Assembly: GCA_020086605.1 (NCBI GenBank)
Contig: JACBWW010000012.1
Coordinates: forward strand, 11,603,531-11,667,530
Length of the DNA stretch: 64,000 bases
Direction: 5' to 3'
Source: Lanius collurio
Taxonomy: Eukaryota > Chordata > Aves > Passeriformes > Laniidae
Shown: positions 15,301 to 30,300 of the stretch, piece by piece
Position numbering within the stretch: position 1 is the first letter of the stretch
Layout of the letters: every line of letters starts with the position of its first letter
Translations under genes and position numbers: made by a program
The notes under the pieces: model-generated
Told to the model about the DNA's origin: nothing
Seen by the model: the letters and a program-made list of their open reading frames with translations, nothing else
Databases searched by the model: none

Positions 15301-18300
15301 TTCAGCATCCAACGATGATCCATCTCATCATCCATGAAACAGACAAAGGTAAAACCCCAAATCACCAAAGTACACCAAATCTATCTAAACAGCTCACAAG
15401 GACCTCAATACAAGATCAGATACTTCAAGGTGCTTTTGCTAAAATCATGAAGTGCAGTTTCACTCAAAACTATGTATAGTTGAAATGTCCCATTTTCATA
15501 AGGTTATTACACTGACCCCTGGCTCTCAAACCACACTCTCTCAAGCGCTTCTTAGTGCTACGTAAAGCAGCAATAAGCCATGAAGTACTACAATAATGAT
15601 AGGATAGTGATCTTCCTTTTGAAGAGAACAATATGGAAGAGGTCTCCCCAACATGAAAAGCCAAAAAAAATAGATCTATGAGGCAGTACTCAAAACAGCA
15701 GCGATTAAAGGTTTTCATTCCCATGTTTATCAAATTAAGTAATAAGTTAAAAATAACATAAAAAACTAAACAAGCATTCTTTACCATCTGGTAAAGCTAC
15801 AGTCCTTATTGTCTCAAAGAGAGTAATGCTGCAAAACACAGTTTTAGAGATGTGGAGAAGTTGTGAAACTAATGAAGGTAAAAATAAAATTGATCTCAGT
15901 AGACCATAGTTTAATTTATGAGGTAATCCTACCAACCCTTACAACAGAACTTCATAAAAGCTGAAGCCCAGGATTTCATGTCAATTAAGCCAAAATATCA
16001 GTTCAGCAGACAGCACAGTTTTCAGATATTCCCCATCTCTGCTGCTGATTAGTGTGTGCCTTTTACCAACAGAGTATCATCAACCAGCAAGTCACAGTAA
16101 CTCGAGAGAATTTTGACAAAATTTCCTAAAAATATTTTTTTTGTGCCTCAGTCATAGTCCTTTTTAATGGCAGTATGATATTTATTTTAAAACTGTCAGA
16201 AGTCTAGAAATTATCCCTGAAAACTACCACCATTATCCTTCTGTACAGGAAGTTTTAATGATTGATGGAAGGATGATCTAAGTGAACACTCAGACAATTC
16301 AGAAGTTGCATTCTTTCAGAGGAATAATCTTCTTTCAAATGTCACTTAAAACTGTAGCCATAATAGACTTCACAGACTAAAAATCAAGTAACAATATTGA
16401 TCATAAAAATAATCTAGTTTGGACATTCAGTAACAATATTTAGATTTTCTTACAAGTTCAGCTGAAAACTCTTCCCTTTTAAACTGTTCTAGAAGGCACT
16501 AAATTTTTATACCCTACAGTTTAGCAGGACTCAAGTATGTGATTTAAACTTAGATACAAACTGATGTAATATGAGAGCACTCAGAAAAGCTTGTACTTCA
16601 TAATGCTAAGGCAGTATTGTTAAAAATACTTACCAAGGATTTCATCAAAGATCTTGTACAAGCCTGGAACAAAGGTAACTTCTCTGCAATTCATTCCTAC
16701 ATCTTCATCATAAACCCACATTAACTACATGCAAACAAAATAAAATAAAAGTATTTACTGTCTTGATAAACCAGCCTATGATTCTCTAAGATCTATTTCC
16801 TTCAGGAACTTTCCTCTTACAGTCTGATTACTGCAGCCATACAAGACAAAAGCAGAAGTCTGCAAAAATTACAACTGTACCCACTAAGAATTCCATAATG
16901 AAAATCCATTATTTTCTGCTTGGCAGGGAACTCCCAACAGTACAGACAGTGAAGTTCAAAGTGATTTGCAACTTCACAAAAACAGCTGAAGAAAGTGCCA
17001 GCAGGAGGCTTAAAGTCTCTGTTCTCTATCTAAACAAACAGACCAAAGTATTTTTGGACCTACAACAAATGCTACTTGCAAATATGCATACATATGTGTG
17101 TGCATATAGGCAGGTTTGTGAGCACAGGTTTACACACACATAACTGTCTGTTTACACACATAGGTGTGTGTCTGTGTCCTGATTGGATTTCAGTATTTTT
17201 GATCATAGCTTTTCAGATGAACCAAGCACTCTATGCCTTAGAGCAAGTTTTATCCCCTTCCTACACATGCACACATAAACAAGACCACAGTTTTTAACTT
17301 TATAATTCAGAATGCTGAGGAAAACAGAGATGCATCTGTTTAATAACCAGAATAAATATTTCCTCATTAAAACAATAAAAACCATTAAGACTGTAAATTT
17401 AGTGACACCTACCTGAGTTAAGGGTTCAACTGACCCAATGTAAGTATCTGGACGGAGGAGGATGTGCTCAAGCTGAGTCTTTTTCTGATAAACTCTCTCA
17501 ACAGACATCTTCTTTGAAGTGTCATTTTTATTAATGCTTTCTGAGTCTTCCTTTTTTGAAGCATTCATCTGATTATCAAATAAAGTCTAAAAAACAAACC
17601 AAACCAACAATCAACCTCATTCAATCTGTCACTCTTGAGATATAAACAAAATCTGACAGAGATTTAAATTACAATCAAAACTTGTCATGTAATTTAAATG
17701 TTAAGTTTTCAGATGTATTAAGATAAAGCTATCCCTGAAACAGAGAAAAACCAGCAGATTACATGACAGATCCTTAACAAATTGTAGCATATTCAAACTT
17801 TAGCAATTTACTACGCACAATAAACCAAAATAGGGAAACAACAGTACAAAAGGCAGCCATCTCTTCAGGTTAAGTATTTATAACATCCATTTTGTGCATA
17901 AGCATTTGAATCCAAACCACTGAATACTGCTCTAAAATGATAACAGCAGTGCTACACATCTATATTATAGTCTGGACAATTCATTCAGCAGGACTTAAGA
18001 AACACGGTAATGCCTCTCCTATTGGCTTCTCAATTACTATAATTTACATTCTCTATTGAAGTGATTAAATACAATCCCAGAATGCTTTATGGTGAAAGGA
18101 GAGACACTACTTACAAGAGCACGTAGGGGAATGACAAGGGGAAATGGCTTCAAACTGAAAGAGGAGGTTTAGATTACGTACTAGGAAACATTCTTTACTG
18201 TGAGGGTGGTGAGACACTGGAACAGATTGCTCAGAGGGACTGAGGATACCCCATCCCTGGGTGTGTTCAAGGCCAGGTTGGATGGGGCTCTGAACAACCT

Positions 18301-21300
18301 GAACTAGTGGAAGGTGTCCCTTCCCACGGCAGAGGGGTTGGCACTCGATAATCTTTAAGGTCTCCTCCAACCCAGGTCATTCTATGACTCTATGAAATAA
18401 TCTATGGACTATAAAAAGAGAAAATCACATAAGCTAATGTTGGAATTTAAACAGAATTCAAGATTAATCTGTCTGGATTTTATGAAAAATACCTTTTAGA
18501 ACAGTTCTATGGTAAAGTAACCCACTTTGGGGTGGGGAAGGAGGTGGGATACAGAGATGTGGTGCACTTTCAGCATTTTTTTTTCCTGATAAATACCTCC
18601 TTGCCATTGAATGAAAACCACACAAAAGAAAAGGTTAAAATTTCAAAACAACCAAATATAGAATAGCCCTATACTGAGACAGTAAAAACATATATACAAA
18701 GAGACTAGTAATTTTACACTATGCATTCCTACCTGTAAATTGGAATGATTTGAATTATCTTTAAAATGCCAATAAATTTAACTCGCATGATTTATTTGCC
18801 TGGCTAGAAGACATAAGAAATTCTGTCCCCACACACCCAGTACCTGAAATAGCCTCCTTCTCTCAGAGGGGGTTTATCAACTCTGAAGTGGGTGTTACAT
18901 GACCAGTAAAAACCATCACCAGATAAATAACGAGGACAAAACCCACTTGCCACTCAGGTAACCAAGTTTTTTCCTTCTCATGTAGCTGTTTCCAGTATGT
19001 GTCTATATAAAGTAAATACAGGATAAACTCCAACCCTCAAATAACCAGGCATCCTGCAAATTTTGTGGCCAAAAGGAAGTGTCATCACTTCTCCTTCAAC
19101 CTAGCTTTTGTTGCAGCCTCAGATAGCACTGAAAGCAAAGGATAAGAAAGCATATAAATCCATAGGAAAAAGGAGCAAAGGATACTGAATTCACACAAAC
19201 AACTTCAGCAGAATCAAAAAGGCCAAATACCAACCTATAGCACACAATTCTCCACATACTAATCCCATTTATCTTCTCCAGCTTCTAGTACTCAGGCTTT
19301 TTTGATGCCTCTACATCACCCCCCACCCAGCCCAGCTGGCAGAAGAAAAAAGCATTTAATTCTATTCATAACAAGGGAAATTACCTTTCTATGCCAGATG
19401 TAGAGATCACATTTTTCTAGTTTATTTATGGAAATTCTAGGAGCACACTTCCAGAGACACACATTGAGACAAGCAGATTGTGTGCACCAGTGATGACAAC
19501 AACCCATTATTTGGCCATGAGTAAACCTGAACATGCCAAATGAGAATAAAATTCTCTATTACCTACTTCTCTATCTGACAGCATCCAGAGGAAAAGGGGA
19601 AAGAACCCAGGGAACCACACAATCTGGCACCATGATTACACACAGCAGAGTTGGAACCACAACACTAGCTCTTCTCATGACTATTCTGGAGTCTGTCTCA
19701 TTTTCTGCCAAGGAGGGAAGTTGCAAATTCACATATGTGATTAGAGGGCTTTGGTAATCCAAGTTAATTTAGCCTTTGCAGTTATTCGGTCTTAAACTGT
19801 GATAATCCTGTCACCATCACCCTAAAAATATTAGCTATGGATCAACTAAGCAAGCAGAAAAGGAACAGAATAGACACATTAAACTGATACATACATGGAA
19901 GAGGAGGAATGAGAACTGTTACAAAAGAAGCCAACAGTTGAAATATAATTTTTTTTTTTCATTGAGGTAGTTCTGTGAATGATGTCCAGGCTTCCAATGA
20001 GTTTCCCTGTATATGTACATAACTATTTTTTTATTTTATTACCATCTTTGACACTACATTCATAAGTATTACCCTTAGCTCACTTACCGGTCCCACAGTT
20101 CTGTTAATACTGTTTTATTATGCTCACTTCTTCTAAAGGGACCAGTGACTAGCAGGAAAATAATATAATACTTCTCAGATGAAATAAGTGTTGGAAAATA
20201 AATGAAAGAGTGGAGATGCAAGGCACACAGAAAGCAAAAGAATTCCAGGTGCAAAGACCACCAGAATCTTGCTCAAACAGAACTGTTTCATTTGCTCCCA
20301 ATTCTTAGGCTTTAAGAAGTTTCTACAGTCAGGGAAGTATGTAAAGGGCAGTTACCACATGCCAGTTCTTCAGCTGATGTGTATATCAGTATTGGATTCT
20401 TAGGACTCCAAAATCCTTCTACTCATCCAGCATGGGGACTGGGGTCTAACCACACATTACAACTCAGCAAACACAAGAACACAAAGTAAGAACTCAAATC
20501 TTAGCCTAAAAAACTTAGGCTACAATTCTCCTATCTCCAATAGCAAAAATGTCATGGAACAAGTAGAATAAGAATCAGAAGATAAGAAGTCCATTTTATT
20601 GTGACTGAGTAAGTCTAGATTGTGAAAAATTACTACAGAATAGAATTATTGGGAAGGCATTCCTGCAAGTTATTGCCTTTAACACAATGCTAGGAAATAC
20701 ATTTCTGCTTTCCAGTGAAAGTCTTACTGACAGCTTGGAGGAGTTTATACTTTCTAATTCATTCAGTAATAAATGCAGAGTATCAAAACTATCTTCTGTT
20801 GAGATGCTACTTTCAAATTGTTGTCACACTGACAGACAAGGGAAGTCCCAACAGACTCTGCTGCCTAAAAAGGGTTAGCCCTGCAAAAGTGTCCCTTCTT
20901 GGGGACACATAAGGTTTGCTGTAGCCCAGCATTAGTAAGGGTCTTCTGTTACTGCACTCCCTGGGACACCTGTTTATCATGTTCCAGTAAGTGTCTCATA
21001 ATGTATGATTTAAGAAGGAAGAAAAAACACACAAAGGATCAGCATAACATATTTTCCTTCTGGTCATTTATTTTTTTCTTTTTAAAAAAAAGAGGAAAAA
21101 AGTAGTCTTACAGAACTTTAATGCTACAGTTTTTATTAAGGCATCACAAAGTGTGCCCAGTTTAAACGTTCACTTCATTGTCATAGAGGACAGACTTTAT
21201 TCATTATTTTATTCATATAATACTCCAAGTATCATACTCATTCTGTATGCAAAAAAGCCTCATGTAATAAACATGCAGAATATATTTAACATGCTATTGA

Positions 21301-24300
21301 AACACAAGCATAAAAGCAAAATCCCCAAAGTATTCAACTACACAAACCCATGTTATTATGCAGGTATACACGGATAAAAAGTCCACAGAACTGCAGTTTC
21401 CCAGACCAAGCATTTCGGGCCATGCTGTACCCAAAAAAATCAGTTCTGAATCTCTGTACCTCCATCTCAAATAGACATTTTTAAAGTTCAAGTGATGCTT
21501 TGAACTCATTCCAATAAAAGAGAAAATCTTCATCACCAAACACAGGATAGAGATCTACAGATAAAAACATCCTCCACAGTCTTCCCATTATGCGTTCCTT
21601 GATAACTTGAAAAAAACCCAACAAAATAAAATTTAAGTGTTTTCAAGTTCTGATTTCCTACTACTTAAAATACAAATAAATGCAGCAGCAAAGTCCTCCC
21701 CCAACTTTTTTTTTTTTTTTTTTAAACTGGACCACAGTGCTGTTTAACTGACAATCCCTGCTGTATATTTTGGAATTGTCTCAAGAATGCCTTTTGTGTT
21801 CTGTCCTGTATGAAAGATCTTCATATTGTTAAAGCTCCAATAACACTTCTCAAAACAGCACCAGCTGCTGTTTCATGAGAAAACCCCTAAAGAGAATTAA
21901 CCAAGTGTCACAAAGGGCTTAAGTCTTCTGCTTCACAGTGAGACTGCTTTTTGCTTGTTTGTTTACAGGTTACCCAATGCTCAAGGTCTGCTATGCAATT
22001 TTAATGTAGTCTTTTTTATTTTTTTTTTTTTAAACAGTGTATGACTTTTGCAATGTTCTTGCAACTTTCAAGACTTCACAGATTCTTATTTATCTTGGGG
22101 ACTTTCTAACCCTCCAGATTGATGACAAATATCCACATATGGGTAAGTCAGCAAGACAGCACCATGCTTAAGTAGTTTGGAAAGGTACAACCTATTGCAC
22201 TGTTCATCCTTCCTCAAAGACATGCAGTCATACTTCATACAGTGACCTCTGATGGTTCCAGCTTCCTACATGCTCTTAAACACAGAACAGTGACAACTGT
22301 ATAGAAAAGCCCCAATTTTCAGGTGACAGCAATTGCTGCACAGGTTACGACGTCACGATTTGTGCATGCCACCATAACCAGGTCTTACCATGGCAAATGC
22401 TTTCCCCAGGATAATTGCAATGTCTGCAGAGCTTCCCTTTGGAAGTTGTTTTTGCCATGAATTTATCTAGTACTGTGTGAAAGCTACAATCATTCTTTCC
22501 TTTGGTGATCTCCAGAGTCAGAACCCAAGTGGCCGCTGATAGACAACAGTTTGGCAAAAAGGCTTTTACTGTCTACCTTCAACCCATGAACTCACATATT
22601 TTGCTGGGGCAGCTTCTTTCTTCACATTTTGCCTTTTTTTTCCACATTGCATTCTCACCCACTGACTTTCTGTGTATAACAAGGCATGTGTGACATCCAT
22701 ATTAAGTCAGAGATTTTTATTGCCTTTTTCTAATGAAAATGGGGTCATGTCATCTTTCTCTGCATTTTGAACCACCATGCTGAGTTTGGTTACTTATGCT
22801 GCAAACAGCTGTACTTAATACAGCAAAATCTTAATACACACTTGATCAGAAGTGTTGGGCAGCACCAGAGAAAAATCTATTCCTATCTAAATACACAATA
22901 ACATGTAAAGCTACAACAAACAAGGCAGGTTACATCGTTGGTTTCAATCTTGCCATAGCTGGAATATACATCCTTGGTCTGACTCCTTACTTTAAGTGAA
23001 AGCTTTACTTTAACTTAAGTAGATGAATTCCACATATAGTAAGTCAAAAAACCTGAAAAAATGTTAATGTTAATGTTTCTCCCCACTTATACAAACCTAA
23101 TTTTGTATTGGTCACTGTCATCTTCTCCTCCATTGCAAAATATCTCCATACAACAACACTAACAAACCATTTTTCTTTAGTCTGCCCATTCTTTCTTAAC
23201 CCTATTGGGTAGCAAGAAATGGGCTCATTTTCTACATTGGCAGACAAGCACAAATGAGCCTAGAAGAGAATATGTAGGTGAACAAGAAGTTTCCTTCCCT
23301 TTGGCTTTGTCTTTTCTGCCTTAACCTCATAAAACTACCCCATATAATGAATACTCCCGATACACACTCCTGAACAGGCAAATGCAGCCCTGGGACATAA
23401 CAATTTAGAAAAGTACATGCCATGTGTCCTACATTTCCTTAAATAAAGAGTAGGATAAGCACATTTAGTGGGACAAGACAGTAAATTTTGAGTGTAATTA
23501 AGCTGTAAAACCTTGGGAGGTTAATTAAGTAATGAAATCCAGGGATTACAGTTCAAAACAAAACTACCTCTTCTGAAGGAGATATGCTATACCTGAAAAA
23601 AACTCCAGTATAGGTGCAATATGATAATTACGAGGGAATTCTACAGATAACATACATTTGACTATAGGGTGTAATATATTTGATCATAATGGCCTCTTCT
23701 TGCCCTAAAAAAATACACAATGAATAAAATTTTACCTAAACATTTTGCAATTTTCCCAAAGAAAACTCTGGCTGAGAATACCTCCCACCATGAAAACAAA
23801 ACTGGAGGGAGTTTCAAAATAAACCACTCTCCTGCTGTGTTTAACAAATGGTTGGGCTCTCCTGCCAAGATGAAAACACACAAAAGTAACAGCTCCCTCT
23901 TACCACAGCAAATTTCCATAGACTGCTACATACCATTAGTGACATGAACTAAATCTCTCTATCACATCCTTCCCAAAGCTGATCATGGAAAGAGTTCCCG
24001 GTAAATTCACCCAGAACCAGTGAGACTAACACATTTGTTAATTTTAAATTCCTATCTTTTTTTTTTTTTTCCCAAATCTCCTGATTCTGATATTTCACTC
24101 TGGACTCTGAAATCATCATGTTACATAGAGCTTAGCCATGATGATTCGGTTATGGAATAGCTTCAGAATGGTCAGATTTCCTTACTATAGAAAATCAAAC
24201 CAGTTATGTGCTGCCAAAAAGGAAAAATTCCTTCTTTCTTCCCTCACCCATTCCTTATAGTGGAATAAAATCCACCTCACAACAATCTGGTTCAGAGACC

Positions 24301-27300
24301 AAACACAGCTCTTCCCCATTTTTCATTAACCACAAGCAATCAGTTGTCCACCGGCTCATTATTCTGAAAAAGCTCGCTAGAGAATCAGACAAGTTAGAGG
24401 TGCAAGGAAAAGGGCAGAAACATACAGCTAGGAGGATATGGTTAAAAAAAATCTCACACTTTTCAACAGGTATTGCTAGATTGCTTAGCTGCACAATGAA
24501 ATTACACTTTTGGAATTGCAGAGCTTTATCTTCCTAGTAAATACCTAAAAAACATAAAAGTAGCATCATTTTTATTTCAGGATTATTAATACACAACATA
24601 GAGGCACACCAGATTGAAATAAAAATGTAAGGATTTCCTTTCTCCATTCTTTTTGAAGAGTTACACCTTTGTGCAAATGTCTGCTCACTGTAATTATTTC
24701 TGACCAGGAAATTATGCATATTTTTTAAATATGAATTCACTTGCACTTCTATTAAGTTTGTACAGCAATAGTTATGCTTTATTTGGCATAGGCTTGTGCA
24801 CAATCAGCAATACATTCAGATCCTGATCTTTACTGTGTTCTTTAAAAGCAGCTGTCTTAACATCTGCCCTTTCATAGTGTCAATTAAATTGAATTTTATT
24901 GCTACATTTTTTGTTGGTTTTTTAGTTGTATATCCACTGACAAGTTCTATTCCAATATTAAATTTTATACTGCTCACACAGCATCAAAAAGTACATCCAT
25001 AGATGATACGGTAACAGATTAATCTTCTAAGAATCTCTTATTTCCAGATAAAATTCAGAGACACACAACGGAAAAAAGTAACAGAATAAGGAATTTATTA
25101 ATGTTAAACTTTAGGACATCTTAGGACTGTTTTCTTACAGATTCTGATAACAGTGGTCTTTGGAACCACTGGCTGAAGCCATTTGATGACAGAATGACCA
25201 AATCTGTTTTGTCCAATATTCCACCAACCAACTCACACACAAGCCCTCCACTAGCCAAGAAGTCAAAATGTTAGAGGTTCTGACACCTGAACTTCAGGTT
25301 ATCAGTGTCTGGCTACCCCTCTTTATAACTCAGTGTTTCCCACATCCTTAACCTTTTTTAATGCTTTACTGCATCACCAGTTTGAGCACTGTGAAAAGTA
25401 TTCCAGACTCTGAGCACATTTTTTCCCAGTTGCAAGGATTACTTGCCACAATCTGATAGATTTCTGTTTCTGAAAAACAAAATCTTTGAAGCCCATACAG
25501 GCTGTATGTCAAGTATCACATCCCTAGAATAGCACTGGGATATATCCTTCCAGTTGCTCTGGGTTCTGTAGCCAGCCTGAACCCATATCCTACTGCAAGG
25601 TATTTTTTCTCTGCTGAGTTATCTCCATTATTAACAAACAAACTTTAGAAAAAACTTCAGACAGGACTAAGACAACATTCAAGGTGTTCAAGCTGCAAGA
25701 CAGCACATGGAGAGAACAAATCCAGTAGGGTAGTTTTTGAGCTCACGTTAGCTGGCACACATGAAGATTTTATCCTACACAGCACCCCAAACCCAGAATT
25801 TTCTGGTCAGGTTCAGGACTACCAGTCACACTACATCAGTAACAGAGGAGAGCCCAAATATCATACAGAGGTTGCTTACCCAATTGCACTCTTCAGTGGG
25901 AAGCAATCCTCTGCTGAACAAGAGAAGTAAATTCTTAAGCTCTCATTAAGGTAACAGCTATCAGTATATTAGGATTTATTTATAATAACATAGCTTTATG
26001 TTATTTGCCTGTCTACCTTGTACTGAAATACTAAAACATCTTCACTGGGATACATGGGGTTTTCCCACTTTCAGTACACATGGTGCCCTAAAAAGGAATA
26101 CAATACAACCAGTAGAAACTATTAGAAGTCTTCTCCCTGGAACCTTTACCAGAACAGCAATAGCAACATTTTCACATAACGCAAGGCACCGTGTAAATTA
26201 AAACTAATGAGCTTTTCTCCTTTTAAAAAAACGTCCCTAACATTGAAGAAGCACTATACATTCATACCACAGTTTGCTCCACTCTAAAATCTATTTTTTT
26301 ATAATTAGAAGCGCCTAGGGTAACAGCCACATTTTCTGGTATTCTCTAGTTTCAAAATTTATTTTTTTCTGCCATATTAAAATAAATATGAATCCAGTGT
26401 TCCTTTAAAAAAAAAGTAGCTCGAGTTTAATTGCTCAACTCCTACTATGCAACATCTACTCCTCCTCTGGAGACTTTACAAATCTTGAAATGTTTTATAA
26501 GCCTCATAAATATACCACACTTTCTAGTCTCAATTCTGTAGTAAACTCCATGAGAAAGGAACAGAGGGTTGGTGTTCCAGACACTTAAAGCAATTCAGAA
26601 GGAAGAAAACAGGCATCAATGAGTCAATAAAACCTTAAAACATCCAAAACTCCCCTCTCTTCCTCAGCCACTCATCCTCCCACAACAACATTCCTACAGA
26701 AGTCATTAGGAAAAGTCTTTCAGGATTGTTCACTAAAAGTGCTGACAATCTTGAAGATCATCAAAACTCTACCCTTTAATTTGCAATTTAAGAATTGTGT
26801 CTTGGCAGGCAGAAGAATCCACCTCTCCAGAAAAGGTACCATATAAAAGACTCATAAAATAGCTTCAAATATATTTTGAGGTTAATTTTTAAATTGTTTT
26901 GAATTTTCATCACCTTTCTGTTACATGACATGCATATTTATCACTCAGCTGGCAAAGAAGAAAGTCTACATGGCATATTCTGAAAGATTTAACTAGTATC
27001 AGGAAGGGCAGGTTAACACAATGCAACTTGAGGTTTGTTTTCTCTCAAGCATCTGGACCACCTCCCTCCCTCTCCACTAGTAAATCAGTATGGAACTTCT
27101 TCCTCCACCCCCAGCCAATTTCTCACACGCTTTTACAGTCTCCTATTTGTGGTTCTAAGAAAAACCCTCTTCTAAGGCTACTTAATAACAAAATAGAATA
27201 AGTGCCTCACTTCTTGCTACTGCTCTCCTCCAAGAAACTTGCCTCCATTTTACTCCAAGATTGTGACACGACACCTCAAAGTTTTCATGATGATGCTGCA

Positions 27301-30300
27301 CTACAAGAGTGGTGGGAAACGCTAAGTTAGGATCACTAAACAGAGCATAACAAAAAACACTACCTCAGCCAAGAAAAAGCTCTGTGCTGATGTTTGGAGT
27401 CACAGCCTGAAAGACTCCAGGTAGCAGAATTCTCTGTATCAGTCGGACTGAGACAATGTTATTTTTCCCCAGACAACTTGCCACTCCTGTATCTTTATAT
27501 CATGACACACAACTACCAAGGGAATAAATACAGGACTGGAATGCTCACACACTACTACACCATCTTCCCTAAAAACTCCAAATAGGCCAGAGCTACCAGG
27601 GATTACACAGCTGGAAATATCTCCAGTGAAGCTCACAGTACCCATTTCTCATAAGAAAAGATGCTCTGCTTAGGGGATGACCCCAGAATTCTAAATGCTC
27701 TTACAGAAACATTACAGATCAAGTTATCTGGTTTGCAAGAGCTTTTTTTTACTATTTTTTCCCTCTACTTCATCTCAGCTTCTTTTGATTTATAGGAAAA
27801 TAACTTCTCAGTGTTATCTTATGGCTCCTGCATTTTGTCATGACAAGAAAATATTATTTCTTGCTCTCTCCTTAAAGATTCTTCATAGATTGAGAAAGCT
27901 GGTGTATTTTGCACCTCACTAAGGTAAACATTTGCCAAGTTTTTAATACATTTTTTCTTTGCATAACTTTCCAATGTCTTAAAGAAGGAACAGGAAGCTC
28001 AAGACTAACTAGGCCCACTAAATCACTAAAAAAGAGCAAAATAAATCAGTACCTCTTCAAGATATGTGGTGTCCACAAAAGGCAGACTGTTTAATATCTC
28101 AACTGCAATTCTACTTCACAAATCAGAAAAAAAAAAACCATAGTAGATTAGGCATTGTAATCCTCTTTTACATGTCTCTCTTTTTTTTGCCTTTAAGGTA
28201 GCTTTTTAATTATGTCCAAAGGAAAATATAGATCTGATGTTTACATCTGAACCTTTCAAACATCATCTAGCTCAGGCAGATTTTACACTAACTTTGCTAA
28301 CATCCTTTTTTCTTAATTGCTGAAAAAAAACCACTAAAATTGCTAGATGTGGATAGTGTAACAAATAGACAGATTCATCGCTTTCACAAAATAAAGCAAA
28401 ATAGAAGCAGTACTTTACTTTCAGTGGTAAACTGTATTTCTGTGTAAATTGGAATTGTGTTAAGACACAGACAGGATATTAAAATAGCTTTATTAAATGA
28501 AACTAGATGAGCTGATATCATATCAAGTTAACAACACACTTCAAAACACAACTTAAAAGGACTTACTTCACAGGTGCTAAAGCATTTACAATCACACTGA
28601 AATTTTGAAAATAGCAGATCTGATGCCCACTTGTCAAGGAGGGGAGGCATATTTCCCTGCTTTTCACACCAAATTTTTGAGTACTCATTCCTGAAGTACC
28701 TGAAGAAAATGGCTAGGAAATATTTTTGAATAAAAATTACTAAGAGCTGGTTTATCACTTCAGTATCAGTAACAGTTTTCTTCTATATTTGCAACGCAAA
28801 TAAATATTTGGTGTTTGATCTTGACACCTTGTTTTTGTTGCTAGAACTTAAAATATACTTCAAATCTTAGTATTTATTCTCAAAGTTATGTAATAATATT
28901 TTATATGCCTTACATTAGTATTTACTTTAAATCTGGAATACTAGCCTGAAAACACATTCTTCCAAAATGTCTGGGTTCCAATACGAGTACTTGAGAAGAC
29001 ACCACTATGTTTCCAAGCACTCAATTTTTAAAGCAGTCTTCTTCACACAGTTAAACACATTCAGAGCTATGTATTTTTTGCTCAATCTGCTTTTTAAAAC
29101 TTTAAAAACACCTATTTAATGCCAAATAATATTTTCACTGTGGGTGGCTTGCAAGAAATTTACTGTTTCAAATGAGGAAAATAAAGTTTTCTGAGACAGT
29201 TTTCATTCTTAAGTTTTTACTATATAATCCGTAACATATATATATATATATATATACATAACTTACTCCCAAGGATGAAATCACTCATATCCATCAGGTA
29301 CGAATCACATGTTGCTTTTCATTAATTGAAATATAAGCATGCATTTTCAGACTGCCTTTGCACATAGACACACAAGACAGTTTAGATGCAAGGTAAAAAC
29401 CTACTTCTGGAATAACAAAGTCAATGAAAATGAAATACTAAATTTAATCAGTAATTTTTCCAGACCTAAGCTGTCTATTTTAGACCACTTACATGTACTT
29501 TTATTTATTTTATCTGTCCAAATAAAGTAATTCCTTACTTACTCTTTAATACAGCACAGGCATCTTAGAAATTCAATGTACACACACACACAGAAATCTA
29601 CACAGGTCAAACATTAACAGAGGACATGTGCTTGAACATACACCTTTCCCCACCAAACACCTAAAGTAATTGCCCACACATCTTTCAAAATCAATTCCCC
29701 CCCCAAACCCTGAGATATATATTCCTTCCTAGACTTGGTAATAATTTAGTTCCCCACTCTATGCATTCATCACTCCTTCACCTATGCCAGAATGAGGTTT
29801 CCTCTCAGCTCAGAACACAGAGGGTGCAGATGCACATACTGAGCTGTGGGACTGGCTCAGCTGCTGCCAAAGATGTGGCCCCGATCCTGTTCCAGCACCA
29901 AGCTTCCACCTGATATCATCTCTATCTCTTCTTTGATCCTGCATTATTCAGCACTCTGACAAGGAGAAGACTGGACAACAGAAGTATTTAATGAATGGTG
30001 GTGTGGAGGATAGAGGATAAGAAGCAACCACTTTTTTTTTGGCAGGCAAAACATCTGAGGAATCCCTCTTCAGAACTATTGTGTCTGACTCACCCAACTG
30101 AGCCACAAACATTTCCCTCTGGTGCTAGAACATCCAGGAGAGTCATGACATCTTTTTACAGAACTGCTCCCTTAAGGGCAGCAGAATCAGAAATGCAAGA
30201 CCAGGAGGGAATGCTGCTTCCCCTCAACTGTTGGGTATAACTACATAGCTCGAAGCCTACAAAACACATTCTGTTTAAGGCACAAATCCTCCAAGTTCTC

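Larger units (their letters stand above)
1..17412 (-). other. TOP2B introns 2-13
   Basis: Introns by position and size are: 13 (1-175, partial); 12 (302-1008); 11 (1167-4331, 3.2 kb); 10 (4471-6048); 9 (6187-6270, 84 bp, GC-AG); 8 (6373-10855, 4.5 kb); 7 (11030-11108, 79 bp); 6 (11322-12720); 5 (12819-13224, GC-AG); 4 (13371-14602); 3 (14667-16633); and 2 (16725-17412). They are AT-rich with scattered homopolymers, for example 21 A at 7178-7198 and 14 G at 8951-8964. I saw no clear transposon and no second gene inside them. Confidence 0.85.

Noticed and set aside
17076..17170. TG/CA-rich stretch considered as a long microsatellite
   Set aside because: The dinucleotide runs are short and broken by other sequence; it is only a weakly simple region.
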